From Methylobacterium soli (lineage in GTDB: Bacteria; Pseudomonadota; Alphaproteobacteria; Rhizobiales; Beijerinckiaceae), in contig NZ_VZZK01000009.1 of the NCBI RefSeq assembly GCF_008806385.1, positions 124,001-188,000 on the forward strand: DNA of 64,000 nt, given 5' to 3'. Positions 52,613-59,760 of the stretch are shown piece after piece (positions within the stretch are counted from its first letter, which is position 1; each line of letters starts with the position of its first letter). Both the position numbers and the translations under genes were made by a program. A model generated the notes under the pieces. That model was not told the DNA's origin, did no database searches, and saw only the letters and a list, made by a program, of their open reading frames with translations.

Positions 52613-52867
52613 ATGGGTATGAAGACGACTTTCCTGGTGCAGACGTTCGTGATCAAACGGAAGAGGCTCGGTCCGGGCGAGCGGCAGCTCGCACCGACGG
52701 AGAGCGGAGCGCTGAAGCGCGCCGAGGCCATGGCCGGCCGGAACCCCGGCACCGCCGCGCTCCGGATCGTAGCCGACGACGAGACGGGCGAGCTGGAGAG
52801 CGCGACGATCCTCGGTCAGTTCGGAGAGGTGCCGGATGATTTCGCGGAGGGGCTAACCGGCGGCTGA
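52613..52867 (+). CDS. Small hypothetical protein
   Basis: 84 residues from ATG 52613. KTTFLVQTFVIKRKRLGPGE, then LKRAEAMAGRNPGTAALRIV and ETGELESATILGQFGEVPDD. A single small alpha/beta domain; similar proteins are widespread in Methylobacterium but unnamed to my knowledge. Twelve bases after the DUF6894 gene. Confidence 0.65.
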   Translation: MGMKTTFLVQTFVIKRKRLGPGERQLAPTESGALKRAEAMAGRNPGTAALRIVADDETGELESATILGQFGEVPDDFAEGLTGG

Positions 52868-52994
52868 GGGCGGCAGCAGGCAGGGCGACAGGATGGCCTT
52901 CAGGCCGAAATCCGCAGCGAAGACAAAGGGCGCGAAGTTGGTATCGGCTGCTCATGCACTTGAACCTTAACCACTGTCCCGCGACGATGGCCGC

Positions 52995-53639
52995 ATGTGC
53001 AACCTCTACAGCCTGAACAAAGGCCAGGACGCCATCCGCAAGGCGTTCGGCCTTACGGAGGACCGAACCGGCAACTTGCCGCCGCTACCCGGGATCTTTC
53101 CCGATCAGATGGCGCCGGTGGTGCGCCGGCGCGATGCCGGACGTGAGCTTAGCATGATGCGCTGGGGCTTCCCGCCTCCGCCGAAGGTCGGCACGCAGCC
53201 GGTCACGAACGTCCGCAACGTCGCCTCGCCCTACTGGCGGCCGTGGCTGAAGCCGGAGCACCGCTGCCTCGTGCCGGTCTCAGCCTTCAGCGAGTACGCC
53301 GACACCAAGCCGAAGAAGACGCCGGTGTGGTTCGCTCTCGACGATGATCGCCCGCTATTCGCCTTTGCCGGCATCTGGCGCCCGTGGACGGGCGTGCGCG
53401 GGCCGAAGCGCGACGAGCCGGTCGAGGAGGAGCACCGGCTTTACAGCTTCCTTACGACCGAGGCGAACGGCGTGGTTGGCCCGGTGCACCCCAAGGCCAT
53501 GCCGGTGCTGCTGACCACCGAGGACGAGTGGAGCGCGTGGCTCGAGGCGCCGGCCGAGGAGGCGCTGAAGCTGCAGCGGCCGTTGCCCGATGCGATGATG
53601 AAGGTCGTCGCGCGGGGTGAGCGGCGGGACGTGGGCTGA
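52995..53639 (+). CDS. SRAP-domain protein (YedK/HMCES-like)
   Basis: 214 residues. Cys2 directly after Met (MCNLYSL), NVRNVASPYW (Asn), CLVPVSAFSEYADTK (Glu) and VHPKAMPVLLT (His): the complete SRAP active site. Known members form a stable DNA-protein crosslink with abasic sites in single-stranded DNA, shielding them. Lies near umuDC and fits a DNA-damage-response group on the island. Confidence 0.93.
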   Translation: MCNLYSLNKGQDAIRKAFGLTEDRTGNLPPLPGIFPDQMAPVVRRRDAGRELSMMRWGFPPPPKVGTQPVTNVRNVASPYWRPWLKPEHRCLVPVSAFSEYADTKPKKTPVWFALDDDRPLFAFAGIWRPWTGVRGPKRDEPVEEEHRLYSFLTTEANGVVGPVHPKAMPVLLTTEDEWSAWLEAPAEEALKLQRPLPDAMMKVVARGERRDVG

Positions 53640-53702
53640 CCCGAGCTACCGGAACATCATCTCCGGCGCCTCGTTGAGGCCGCACGGAAAGGGAGATGAG
53701 AC

Positions 53703-53945
53703 ATGGTAGACGCCGACCAGATTCGGGAACATGCGACCGTCGTTGGTTCGGACGGCGAGCACGTCGGCACCGTCGATCACGTCAACGGTGGCGAGATCAA
53801 GCTGACGAAGAGCGATGCGGAGGCGGGCGGGCTGCACCACTACATACCCCTGGACTTCGTGCAGTCGGTCGAGGGCGATCAGGTCCGCCTTAGCAAGCCG
53901 GCTGACGAGGTGAAGCGGGAGTGGAGCACTTCCGGCGCGGCATAG
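53703..53945 (+). CDS. DUF2171 family small protein
   Basis: 80 residues. IREHATVVGSDGEHVGTVDH, then LTKSDAEAGGLHHYIPLDFV and VRLSKPADEV. PRC-barrel-like strand layout of DUF2171 proteins common in Methylobacterium and Sphingomonads. Possibly stress-related; function not established. Confidence 0.82.
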   Translation: MVDADQIREHATVVGSDGEHVGTVDHVNGGEIKLTKSDAEAGGLHHYIPLDFVQSVEGDQVRLSKPADEVKREWSTSGAA

Positions 53946-54284
53946 CCTGCACCGCCCACTCTGCTTGCCATCAGCAAGCGCGGTTGGCGCCAAGAAGCGG
54001 ACCGAGCCAACGTTCGAGGAAGACCCGGCCCGCCTGTCCGACCGCAAGGGGGAAGGATTCGCGGGCAGACGCTGGATGATGGGAGCGGCGCAGTTAGCGG
54101 GTCGTTACCGCCGCCGGGTTCAGTACCAGCACCCCAGGCATGACGAAGCCCACGCGGCGAGGCCGGCCGGATGAGGCGGCAAGCGGATTGCGACCTATCC
54201 GGGTTGATCGGCACAGTGGGGAACCGGAACTACGCCCTGGCCGGAGGGATAGCAGGATGAGTGCATAGGACCCTGCTTGACGCC

Positions 54285-54419
54285 ATGGCCCCCTACCTCC
54301 GCGCTGTCATCGCCGTCGCCCTCGTTGCGGTCATCCTCGCGCTCCTGGCCACGTATCTCCGCACCGGACCGATGAAGAGCACCTTGGAAGATCCGCCCGC
54401 GAAGACGGGGACACCCTGA
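54285..54419 (+). CDS. Small single-pass membrane protein
   Basis: 44 residues: hydrophobic helix AVIAVALVAVILALLATYL followed by a short polar tail ending AKTGTP. No known family. No strong ribosome site. Confidence 0.5.
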   Translation: MAPYLRAVIAVALVAVILALLATYLRTGPMKSTLEDPPAKTGTP

Positions 54420-54584
54420 GGTGCGGCTGGCTGTCCTCCGCTCAGATGCCAGCCCAGACGTGACGAAGCCCGCGCGGTGGGTGCCGATAGGGCTAAAGGG
54501 TGAGCACGGCGGATATTAGAAGCGACAACAGCGCGAATAACTGAGGGAAAAAGCGCGAATGAGCCTCATGCCACTATTTTTTCC
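54420..54584. other. Intergenic, GC falls sharply
   Basis: Boundary between GC-rich and low-GC DNA (a TTTTTT run near 54577-54582). No gene seen. May contain the transcript end of the leftward toxin-like module. Confidence 0.35.
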
Positions 54585-55043
54585 TCAAATATCCTGACTA
54601 GGCGCTCCATTCGATGCGGATGTCATTATCTGTAGTGCGCCTAATCTTATTGTCCCGTCTTCAGTTTCGCAACGAACGCGTAGCAAACCAGGCGAGCTAA
54701 TGACGAATGGAGAAAGAACGAACTGCGCTTGAGTACTTATTACTCTATTACTGTCTTTTACGACCGGTTGACTGTTGACATAGGTAGCCTGCTCTTCAGG
54801 CGACGGGAGCCCGGGACTCATTTCCGCAATAACGTCTTCATTCATAAAGATTTTGAAATTCGTTTTTTCTATTGGCCTTGTGGATACTCTTATCAAGAAA
54901 GCGCTAATGCACAATCTGACTAAAGTAACTGGAAATTGATCCGCAACGACCATCCCGCCTTGATAGCACCCAACATACGTGAGTTTGTTTCCAACTTCAT
55001 GCCGGATGTCATCGGAAAAAATTGAGTATCCAAATGTTTCCAT
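54585..55043 (-). CDS. DUF6941-like protein, third gene of the low-GC module
   Basis: 152 residues. GYSIFSDDIRHEVGNKLTYV, then GCYQGGMVV, matches the DUF6941 layout (xxxxDDIRxExxGKxxxxGxY). Rest is beta-rich (RLCISAFLIRVSTRP, VLSPFVISSPGLLRVRCE). Family function is not known to me. Low GC and unusual codons compared with the host suggest transfer. Follows the HTH gene by 4 bases, so the three genes form one operon. Confidence 0.6.
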   Translation of the reverse strand: METFGYSIFSDDIRHEVGNKLTYVGCYQGGMVVADQFPVTLVRLCISAFLIRVSTRPIEKTNFKIFMNEDVIAEMSPGLPSPEEQATYVNSQPVVKDSNRVISTQAQFVLSPFVISSPGLLRVRCETEDGTIRLGALQIMTSASNGAPSQDI

Positions 55044-55047
55044 TTGC

Positions 55048-55482
55048 CTAGTCCACTCCGACGCTCACACTCGCTGCGGGCCTGCCTGTTGTGGACTCGC
55101 CACTAGCCACACTAGAAAAAGCAGATGTCCCACTTGAGTTGAGGCCTTTTACAAGCACAGGCCTTGCAGGCCCCGTTGACATCGCGCCGGTAAAATAGTT
55201 AACTTCTTTAGTTTGCTCAGGCTTTGATAATGAAAACTCAATATCTCGATCAAGGGCCCATGCAAGCTCCGCCACCGACCTCAGCGTTAAATTCGCTTCG
55301 CCGCTCAATTGACGATTAATCACGGATCGATTAACGCCAAGTTTGGTCGCGAGCTTTTGTTGGTTAAGGCCAGAGCTCTCCCTCTCCTCAACAACAGCTT
55401 TCTGCAGCTCATTTCTAACTCGCGTGATGAAGCGCGCGGCTTTGCGGCCGCGGCTGCCTACATCAAATCGAAATGACGTCAT
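55048..55482 (-). CDS. XRE-family HTH protein (antitoxin-like)
   Basis: 144 residues. HTH: GLNQQKLATKLGVNRSVINR with QLSGEANLTLRSVAELAWAL, residues ~38-78. Preceded by a helical part (FITRVRNELQKAVVEERE), followed by a Ser/Gly-rich disordered tail ending SVSVGVD. Overlaps the end of the preceding gene by 20 bases, the arrangement of HigB-HigA type toxin-antitoxin pairs. Likely autoregulator and antitoxin. Confidence 0.78.
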   Translation of the reverse strand: MTSFRFDVGSRGRKAARFITRVRNELQKAVVEERESSGLNQQKLATKLGVNRSVINRQLSGEANLTLRSVAELAWALDRDIEFSLSKPEQTKEVNYFTGAMSTGPARPVLVKGLNSSGTSAFSSVASGESTTGRPAASVSVGVD

Positions 55483-55948
55483 TGGGATCTATCCCGGTGA
55501 TACAAAGCGCTTCTTGTAGGCCCATGGCTTGCCGGATGCGGGCAACCTCATTGAGATAGCCGTGATAGAGATCGTGATCTTTGACACGATCCGCCCACGC
55601 GCCAAAGACTGCAAGGAAGCAGTCCCTTTGCAGAAACCAACCAAAGATCCTCAGATCGGGGGTCTTGAGTTCCCAAACAGACGATCGAGAGGGCCGAAGG
55701 ATGCGGAACTGTCGGGTATGATTGAGCGGCGCTCCGCTAATATAGTCAGCGAACAGGGCGTCAAGCTGCTCCGCAGGGGAGAGCTCGAGGCCGAGTGGCG
55801 ACGGGTCTGGAGACCCTAAAAGCTCTGTTAGCCATTCCAAGAATCCCGGCGTTCCGAACAGCATGCGCTGAGGTTGATCGCGTCGATCAAGCTCCACCTC
55901 GATGGAGACGATCTGCCCGCCTTCACGCAATTTGGCTACTGTTGCCAT
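55463..55948 (-). CDS. HigB/Gp49-like toxin candidate
   Basis: 161 residues from ATG 55948 (MATVAKLREGGQIVSIEVEL). C-terminal half SSVWELKTPDLRIFGWFLQR, DCFLAVFGAWADRVKDHDLY and VARIRQAMGLQEA resembles Gp49/HigB RelE-fold toxins (W-E-L-[KR]...R-[IL]-x-x-x ... AxxK). The N-terminal ~80 residues are extra and unlike classical HigB. First of three co-transcribed genes. Probable mRNA interferase; not proven by catalytic residues. Confidence 0.6.
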   Translation of the reverse strand: MATVAKLREGGQIVSIEVELDRRDQPQRMLFGTPGFLEWLTELLGSPDPSPLGLELSPAEQLDALFADYISGAPLNHTRQFRILRPSRSSVWELKTPDLRIFGWFLQRDCFLAVFGAWADRVKDHDLYHGYLNEVARIRQAMGLQEALCITGIDPNDVISI

Positions 55949-56141
55949 ATAAGTCAACGGGCTGGGAGGGGCCGACGCTCTCAGGATGAAGCGTCCGTTT
56001 CCAACATAGCGGCCAATCTACCCGATGCTAGGTGGCCACGCTTCCAGCGCGAAGTGCGGCGCCTCCCTTGCTCATTCGGCCGCTGCCTCTCCTCCTTTTT
56101 CCCTGCTGAAGAAGAGCTCGCATGCTGAGCGGCCACCAACG

Positions 56142-56172
56142 AAAAGCCCCGCGAGCCGTGAGGCTGCGGGGC
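56142..56172 (-). terminator. Rho-independent terminator copy 1
   Basis: On the minus strand GCCCCGCAGCC...GGCTCGCGGGGC then TTTT. No gene directly upstream of it. Confidence 0.65.
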
Positions 56173-56342
56173 AAGTTGGCGATTGAGCTGGCCTCAGGAG
56201 AGGGTCCGAAACAGCTCGGTCTCTGCGGAGCCAGAAAATTGCCTCCGCCGCCGCAGGTTGGCACGGCATGGCATCCGTGCAAATTGCCCTGCTAAGCTCG
56301 TTGGTCGTAGTTGTTGAGGCGCAAGCGGAGTAAGTCCATCAG

Positions 56343-56373
56343 AAAAGCCCCGCGAGCCTGAGGCTGCGGGGCT
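56343..56373 (-). terminator. Rho-independent terminator of the DUF4214 gene (copy 2)
   Basis: Nearly the same stem as at 56142, followed on the minus strand by TTTTC. Lies 23 bases after the DUF4214 gene. Confidence 0.75.
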
Positions 56374-56395
56374 GGTTGAGTGTTCCAGATGGTGA

Positions 56396-57655
56396 TCAGA
56401 TCAAGTGCCAACCCAACTCGATCTGACTGACGTGGACAGTATGCGCCTCGGCGCTGTCCGAGAGTTGCACCGCCAGATCAGCCCGTGAGGTGCCGCTGTC
56501 GAGGCGTGCCGTCCAGAACTGCAGGCCGTCCGCATCGGCATGCCGGCCCAATGCGTTCCCGTAGAGCGCGTCCACATAGGCGTTGTTGGCCAGAGAGCCG
56601 TACTTCGCTTGGCTCTCCGGGGTGGCGAGGAAGGCCTGAGCGAGGCCGCTCAGCGCGCCGCCTTGCTCAAGCTGATGAGCCCAGAACTCCAGGCCGCCCG
56701 CATCCGGGGCTCGATCGAGCATGGTATAATACAGCCGTGCTACATCGGCAGCCTGCGCGTCCGGCACGAACAGGCCAGCGCCGAACACCGGCTGCAAATT
56801 GCTTAAATGCTCTTCGGAAAAGACGAAGCCGTTCGCCACGTCGATGCGCGCGGCATTGTTATTGAGCTGCTCGGTCCAAAAGGAGAGACCCGCGCTGTCG
56901 GCATCCCGATGCAATGTGGCTTGGTAGAGCTGCTGTACGAAGGCCGCATTATCGAGCGCGCCAGCCCGTGCTTGCCCCTCTGCCGAGAACAAAAACTGCT
57001 GGCCTACATCGCGCACGGTGGTGCCGTGCTCAAGTTTATCAGCCCAGTACTCTAGCCCAAGCGCATCCGGCGCGCGCCCGAGCAATCCGTCGTATAGCGC
57101 ATAGACCTGACCGCCCAAACTATGCGCATCAGTCGTAACCGTCCCAAAATAAGCTTGGTTTTGTAGATTTGGAGAATTAAAATCAGGCGTCAGCGTGTAC
57201 TTATAAATGGAATAATCGATAGGTAAAAAGACGCTGTCATTGACATCTATTTTGAGGTCAAAGCCGGTGCTCACATTTCCAAGCTGCGATGTAGAAACCG
57301 AGAACTCGACAATTTTTCCGTCAGCGCTAAAGACTGCAGGCAGTGGACCTGCCAGAAAGGCCCCGAAATCAGTTCCGCTGTATAAGTAAGGCTTCCCGTC
57401 TGCTGCAAAATTGATGAAATACTCTGCGCCAGTGCCCGAGCCATCGTAGGCTTGGCCGCCGGTCGTATCGGTGTGATCGGTGTTCAACCAGAAGGTTGTG
57501 TTTGGCCCAATAGCGACAGCTGATTGAAGTCCAAAAATGTAGTTGTCGCCCTGCAGAGTGCCATAGAGCGCGTAATTTGCAACGCCAGTTCCGGGCGTAT
57601 CAAGACGCTGCGTGGCCTGCCAATCTGCGAGAGATCCGTCAGCTACGATAGGCAT
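56396..57655 (-). CDS. DUF4214 exoprotein with N-terminal ligand-like domain
   Basis: 419 residues from ATG 57655 (MPIVADGSLADWQATQRLDT); upstream Met at 57691 is possible. Residues ~1-165 are a beta domain (PGTGVANYALYGTLQGDNYI, IGPNTTFWLNTDHTDTTGG) often joined to DUF4214 in Methylobacterium. From ~175 four DUF4214 units (LYDGLLGRAPDALGLEYWAD type). No Sec signal. Ends IELGWHLI, like the end of the giant adhesin (IESGYLIFG), hinting at the same secretion route. Own terminator downstream. Confidence 0.82.
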   Translation of the reverse strand: MPIVADGSLADWQATQRLDTPGTGVANYALYGTLQGDNYIFGLQSAVAIGPNTTFWLNTDHTDTTGGQAYDGSGTGAEYFINFAADGKPYLYSGTDFGAFLAGPLPAVFSADGKIVEFSVSTSQLGNVSTGFDLKIDVNDSVFLPIDYSIYKYTLTPDFNSPNLQNQAYFGTVTTDAHSLGGQVYALYDGLLGRAPDALGLEYWADKLEHGTTVRDVGQQFLFSAEGQARAGALDNAAFVQQLYQATLHRDADSAGLSFWTEQLNNNAARIDVANGFVFSEEHLSNLQPVFGAGLFVPDAQAADVARLYYTMLDRAPDAGGLEFWAHQLEQGGALSGLAQAFLATPESQAKYGSLANNAYVDALYGNALGRHADADGLQFWTARLDSGTSRADLAVQLSDSAEAHTVHVSQIELGWHLI

Positions 57656-57710
57656 TGGAATCACTCCACGCACATCGATCTCCGCACTCACGGCCAGGTC
57701 GAGCTTTAGC

Positions 57711-57851
57711 CTACAAAATCGACATTTCTTGCCGATCTGACACGAGCGCTTGTATGAAGATATATGCCCGTTTTTTCGGATCCAAGGGTTCTAAATTGTG
57801 AGTATATGAACAGTAAACAGTACTAACATGTAGTCCATTTGGTGTAGCCAT
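57711..57851 (-). pseudogene. C-terminal fragment of an unknown gene
   Basis: 46 codons from ATG 57851, low GC: VSTVYCSYTHNLEPLDPKKR then AYIFIQALVSDRQEMSIL. The frame also looks coding just upstream (FLFQSRQTQIVPSD), then degenerates. No ribosome site. Probably the 3' end of a truncated gene. Confidence 0.4.
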
Positions 57852-57994
57852 ATTTACAGAATCGGAAGGAACAATTTGCGTTTGTCGCGACTGGAATAGG
57901 AAAGCCGGACGATTTGAGTGTGCCGGGCTGCCCGAGGTTGCGTCACCGTAGTAAGCCGGGCGGTCAGTCTGCCGGCGCCCAGGAATGAGCGCAA

Positions 57995-58032
57995 CAAAAA
58001 GCCCGCGCCGGCGATGGAGTGCCGGGCGGGCT
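57995..58032 (-). terminator. Terminator-like hairpin copy 3
   Basis: AGCCCGC...GCGGGCT stem with inner GCCGGC pairing, followed by TTTTTG on the minus strand. No gene between it and the next hairpin at 58163. Confidence 0.55.
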
Positions 58033-58162
58033 GAGGTTGTGTCGGAACGAGATGCAAGGGAATGATCTCGCGAGATGATGCTGCGCCTTGGGCGCCTCGT
58101 CGGCAATACGGCGACGCTGCTCATGAGGAGCTATGGTGAGCGCAAAGGTACTAACAGTGACG

Positions 58163-58192
58163 AAAAAACCCGCCGCGGCGAACCGGGCGGGC
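58163..58192 (-). terminator. Terminator-like hairpin of the 58228 gene (copy 4)
   Basis: AGCCCGCCC...GGCGGGTTTTTTCG on the minus strand, 36 bases after the small gene at 58228. Confidence 0.65.
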
Positions 58193-58227
58193 TGAAGGCG
58201 ATCACGGCTCGAAGCCAGGTAAGAGAA

Positions 58228-58536
58228 CTAGGATTCAAACACCTTCGTGCTGTGCCATGTCGCCTGACTATCGGGTTGGTTTCTGTCGAACGTGATGCCA
58301 GTTAAGCGGCCGTCCAACCCGAAACTACCATTGTATTCTCCCTTTGATCCATTACTCCAATCAATCACAAACAAAAAACCGGTATCTGATACGCTGCCGT
58401 TTCCTGTTCCGCTGACGCTTCCGTTGCTATGAGTTCCAACGCCTTGCAGCCTATCATCATTTTGTTGCAGTCTAAAATTGACAATTGGTCCATTGCTCTG
58501 AACCGCGTTCCAATTGCCGCCGACGTTTTTCGACAT
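58228..58536 (-). CDS. Small beta-rich secreted-type protein
   Basis: 102 residues from ATG 58536 behind a strong AGGAGG. Repeating strands: GNWNAVQSNGPIVNFRLQQN, THSNGSVSGTGNG, LFVIDWSNGSKGEYNGSFGL and GRLTGITFDRNQPDSQATW. This matches a small beta-barrel family seen mainly in actinobacteria and some proteobacteria (recalled pattern, no name known). No signal peptide. Possibly a lectin- or lipocalin-like binder. Confidence 0.65.
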   Translation of the reverse strand: MSKNVGGNWNAVQSNGPIVNFRLQQNDDRLQGVGTHSNGSVSGTGNGSVSDTGFLFVIDWSNGSKGEYNGSFGLDGRLTGITFDRNQPDSQATWHSTKVFES

Positions 58537-58753
58537 GACATGCCTCCTACAAGGGCGAGATCAGACTGGATCGATCAAACGGATATGACTTCAGCGTGAT
58601 TATAAGTGCTGTTATATTCTGGAGGCTAATCAATATTCAAAAGGATATATGTGACGTGGATCACAGACATGAGGATGCCTTGATCACGCTCAAGCGCAGC
58701 GCCGATCCCTGCTTTGAAAATTGTTTGGTTCGACTGAGCGGCCAATTTGCAGA

Positions 58754-58846
58754 TCACCCCCACCGATCCCGCATCACCGCTGCGACCGCGAGGCCGATGA
58801 GGATGCCGGCGAGGAGCGCCACGGCGAGGTGGCCCGAGTTGGTCAT
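58754..58846 (-). CDS. Tiny phage membrane protein, 30 residues
   Basis: MTNSGHLAVALLAGILIGLA then VAAVMRDRWG: one membrane helix with a basic end. ATG overlaps the upstream stop (ATGA). Position in the lysis region suggests a holin-associated role. Confidence 0.6.
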   Translation of the reverse strand: MTNSGHLAVALLAGILIGLAVAAVMRDRWG

Positions 58847-59403
58847 TGCTCACTCGTCCGGCGCGGCAGAATCTCGAACTCCAGTGGCGGCAGCACGCTG
58901 ACGATCGACCAGCCCAGTGCCCGCTGCAGTGGGTTGCAGTCGTAGGCCAGGACGCCATAGAGCCGCCCGCGTCCCGGCATTGCGTCGAGCGGGATGAAGG
59001 GACCGATCGTCTCCTCCTCACGGCCCATCTCGCCATAGGCGTCGAAGCGCTCGGCCTCGTAGTCCAGGCGCCGGCCGCCGCCGTCGATCATCCACCAGCG
59101 CCGGGTCAGTTCGCACTGGCGGTCACGCTGACGGATGCCGTGGATCAAGATACGCTCGCCGACATGCACCTGCCGGTTCGGGTTCACCACCTCGCGCACG
59201 ATCTGCCGCACCGGAACAGCACGGTCGACCACCATGGAGAAGATCCAGGCCAGCGCAATGAGGATGGCGCCGTAGTAGATGACGTTGAGCACCCGCTGCA
59301 CGTTGGCCTGGCGGCGGGACGGACCGTAGGCGAGTTCGATGGCGCGGGCGTAGATCTCGTCGGTGCGGTCGAGTTCGGGCATCGGAGGCTTGTTGCTGTC
59401 CAT
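58843..59403 (-). CDS. Phage protein with one membrane span
   Basis: 186 residues. Cytoplasmic helix, membrane segment VLNVIYYGAILIALAWIFSM (~39-58), then an extracytoplasmic domain of ~125 residues (RQIVREVVNPNRQVHVGERI, RRWWMIDGGGRRLDYEAERF). Type II topology. No family recognised. Its start overlaps the stop of the XhlA-like gene. Could be a spanin-like or exclusion protein. Confidence 0.65.
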   Translation of the reverse strand: MDSNKPPMPELDRTDEIYARAIELAYGPSRRQANVQRVLNVIYYGAILIALAWIFSMVVDRAVPVRQIVREVVNPNRQVHVGERILIHGIRQRDRQCELTRRWWMIDGGGRRLDYEAERFDAYGEMGREEETIGPFIPLDAMPGRGRLYGVLAYDCNPLQRALGWSIVSVLPPLEFEILPRRTSEQ

Positions 59404-59681
59404 CAGTGCGGCACCCCGCCCTTCACCAGCACGAGGCCGAGCGCCGCCGTCAGGACCGCGCCGAGGATCGCCTTCACCAGCCAGCTCACGTTGTTCTTGA
59501 GGCCGGCCACGTCCTCGGCAACCTCCCGCAGCTCGGTCTTGGTGGCGTAGACGTTGCGCAGGTCCTCGCGGATGCCCCGGACGTCGCCCAGGACGGCGTC
59601 GACCTTCTCCTTGGTCACCGCCATGTCGATCTGCATCTTGACCCAGGCCGCGTCGTCCGAGGTCGGCTGTTGATCCCCCAT
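59403..59681 (-). CDS. XhlA-like coiled-coil membrane protein
   Basis: 92 residues from ATG 59681. Coiled coil VTKEKVDAVLGDVRGIREDL and AEDVAGLKNN, then a C-terminal membrane helix WLVKAILGAVLTAALGLVLV. This is the layout of the haemolysin XhlA/holin-associated group, which works with endolysin. Lies next to the endolysin gene. Confidence 0.7.
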   Translation of the reverse strand: MGDQQPTSDDAAWVKMQIDMAVTKEKVDAVLGDVRGIREDLRNVYATKTELREVAEDVAGLKNNVSWLVKAILGAVLTAALGLVLVKGGVPH

Positions 59682-59760
59682 CAGCTTTTCTCTCGGCGCT
59701 TGAAGACGCAGGAAGGCAGGGCGGTGAACACCTGCGTCGGAAGGTGCGAGCGCATCCATC

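Larger units (their letters stand above)
55949..56395. other. Intergenic with two near-identical terminators
   Basis: No supportable gene. Two hairpins at 56142 and 56343 share almost the same sequence. The 170 bp between them (56173-56342) hold only shadow ORFs, so a gene may have been lost there. Confidence 0.45.
57656..58227. other. Intergenic with decayed gene and two terminators
   Basis: Contains a C-terminal gene remnant (57711-57851) and hairpins at 57995 and 58163. Between the hairpins no gene is visible. Looks like a region in which small genes were lost while terminators stayed. Confidence 0.45.
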
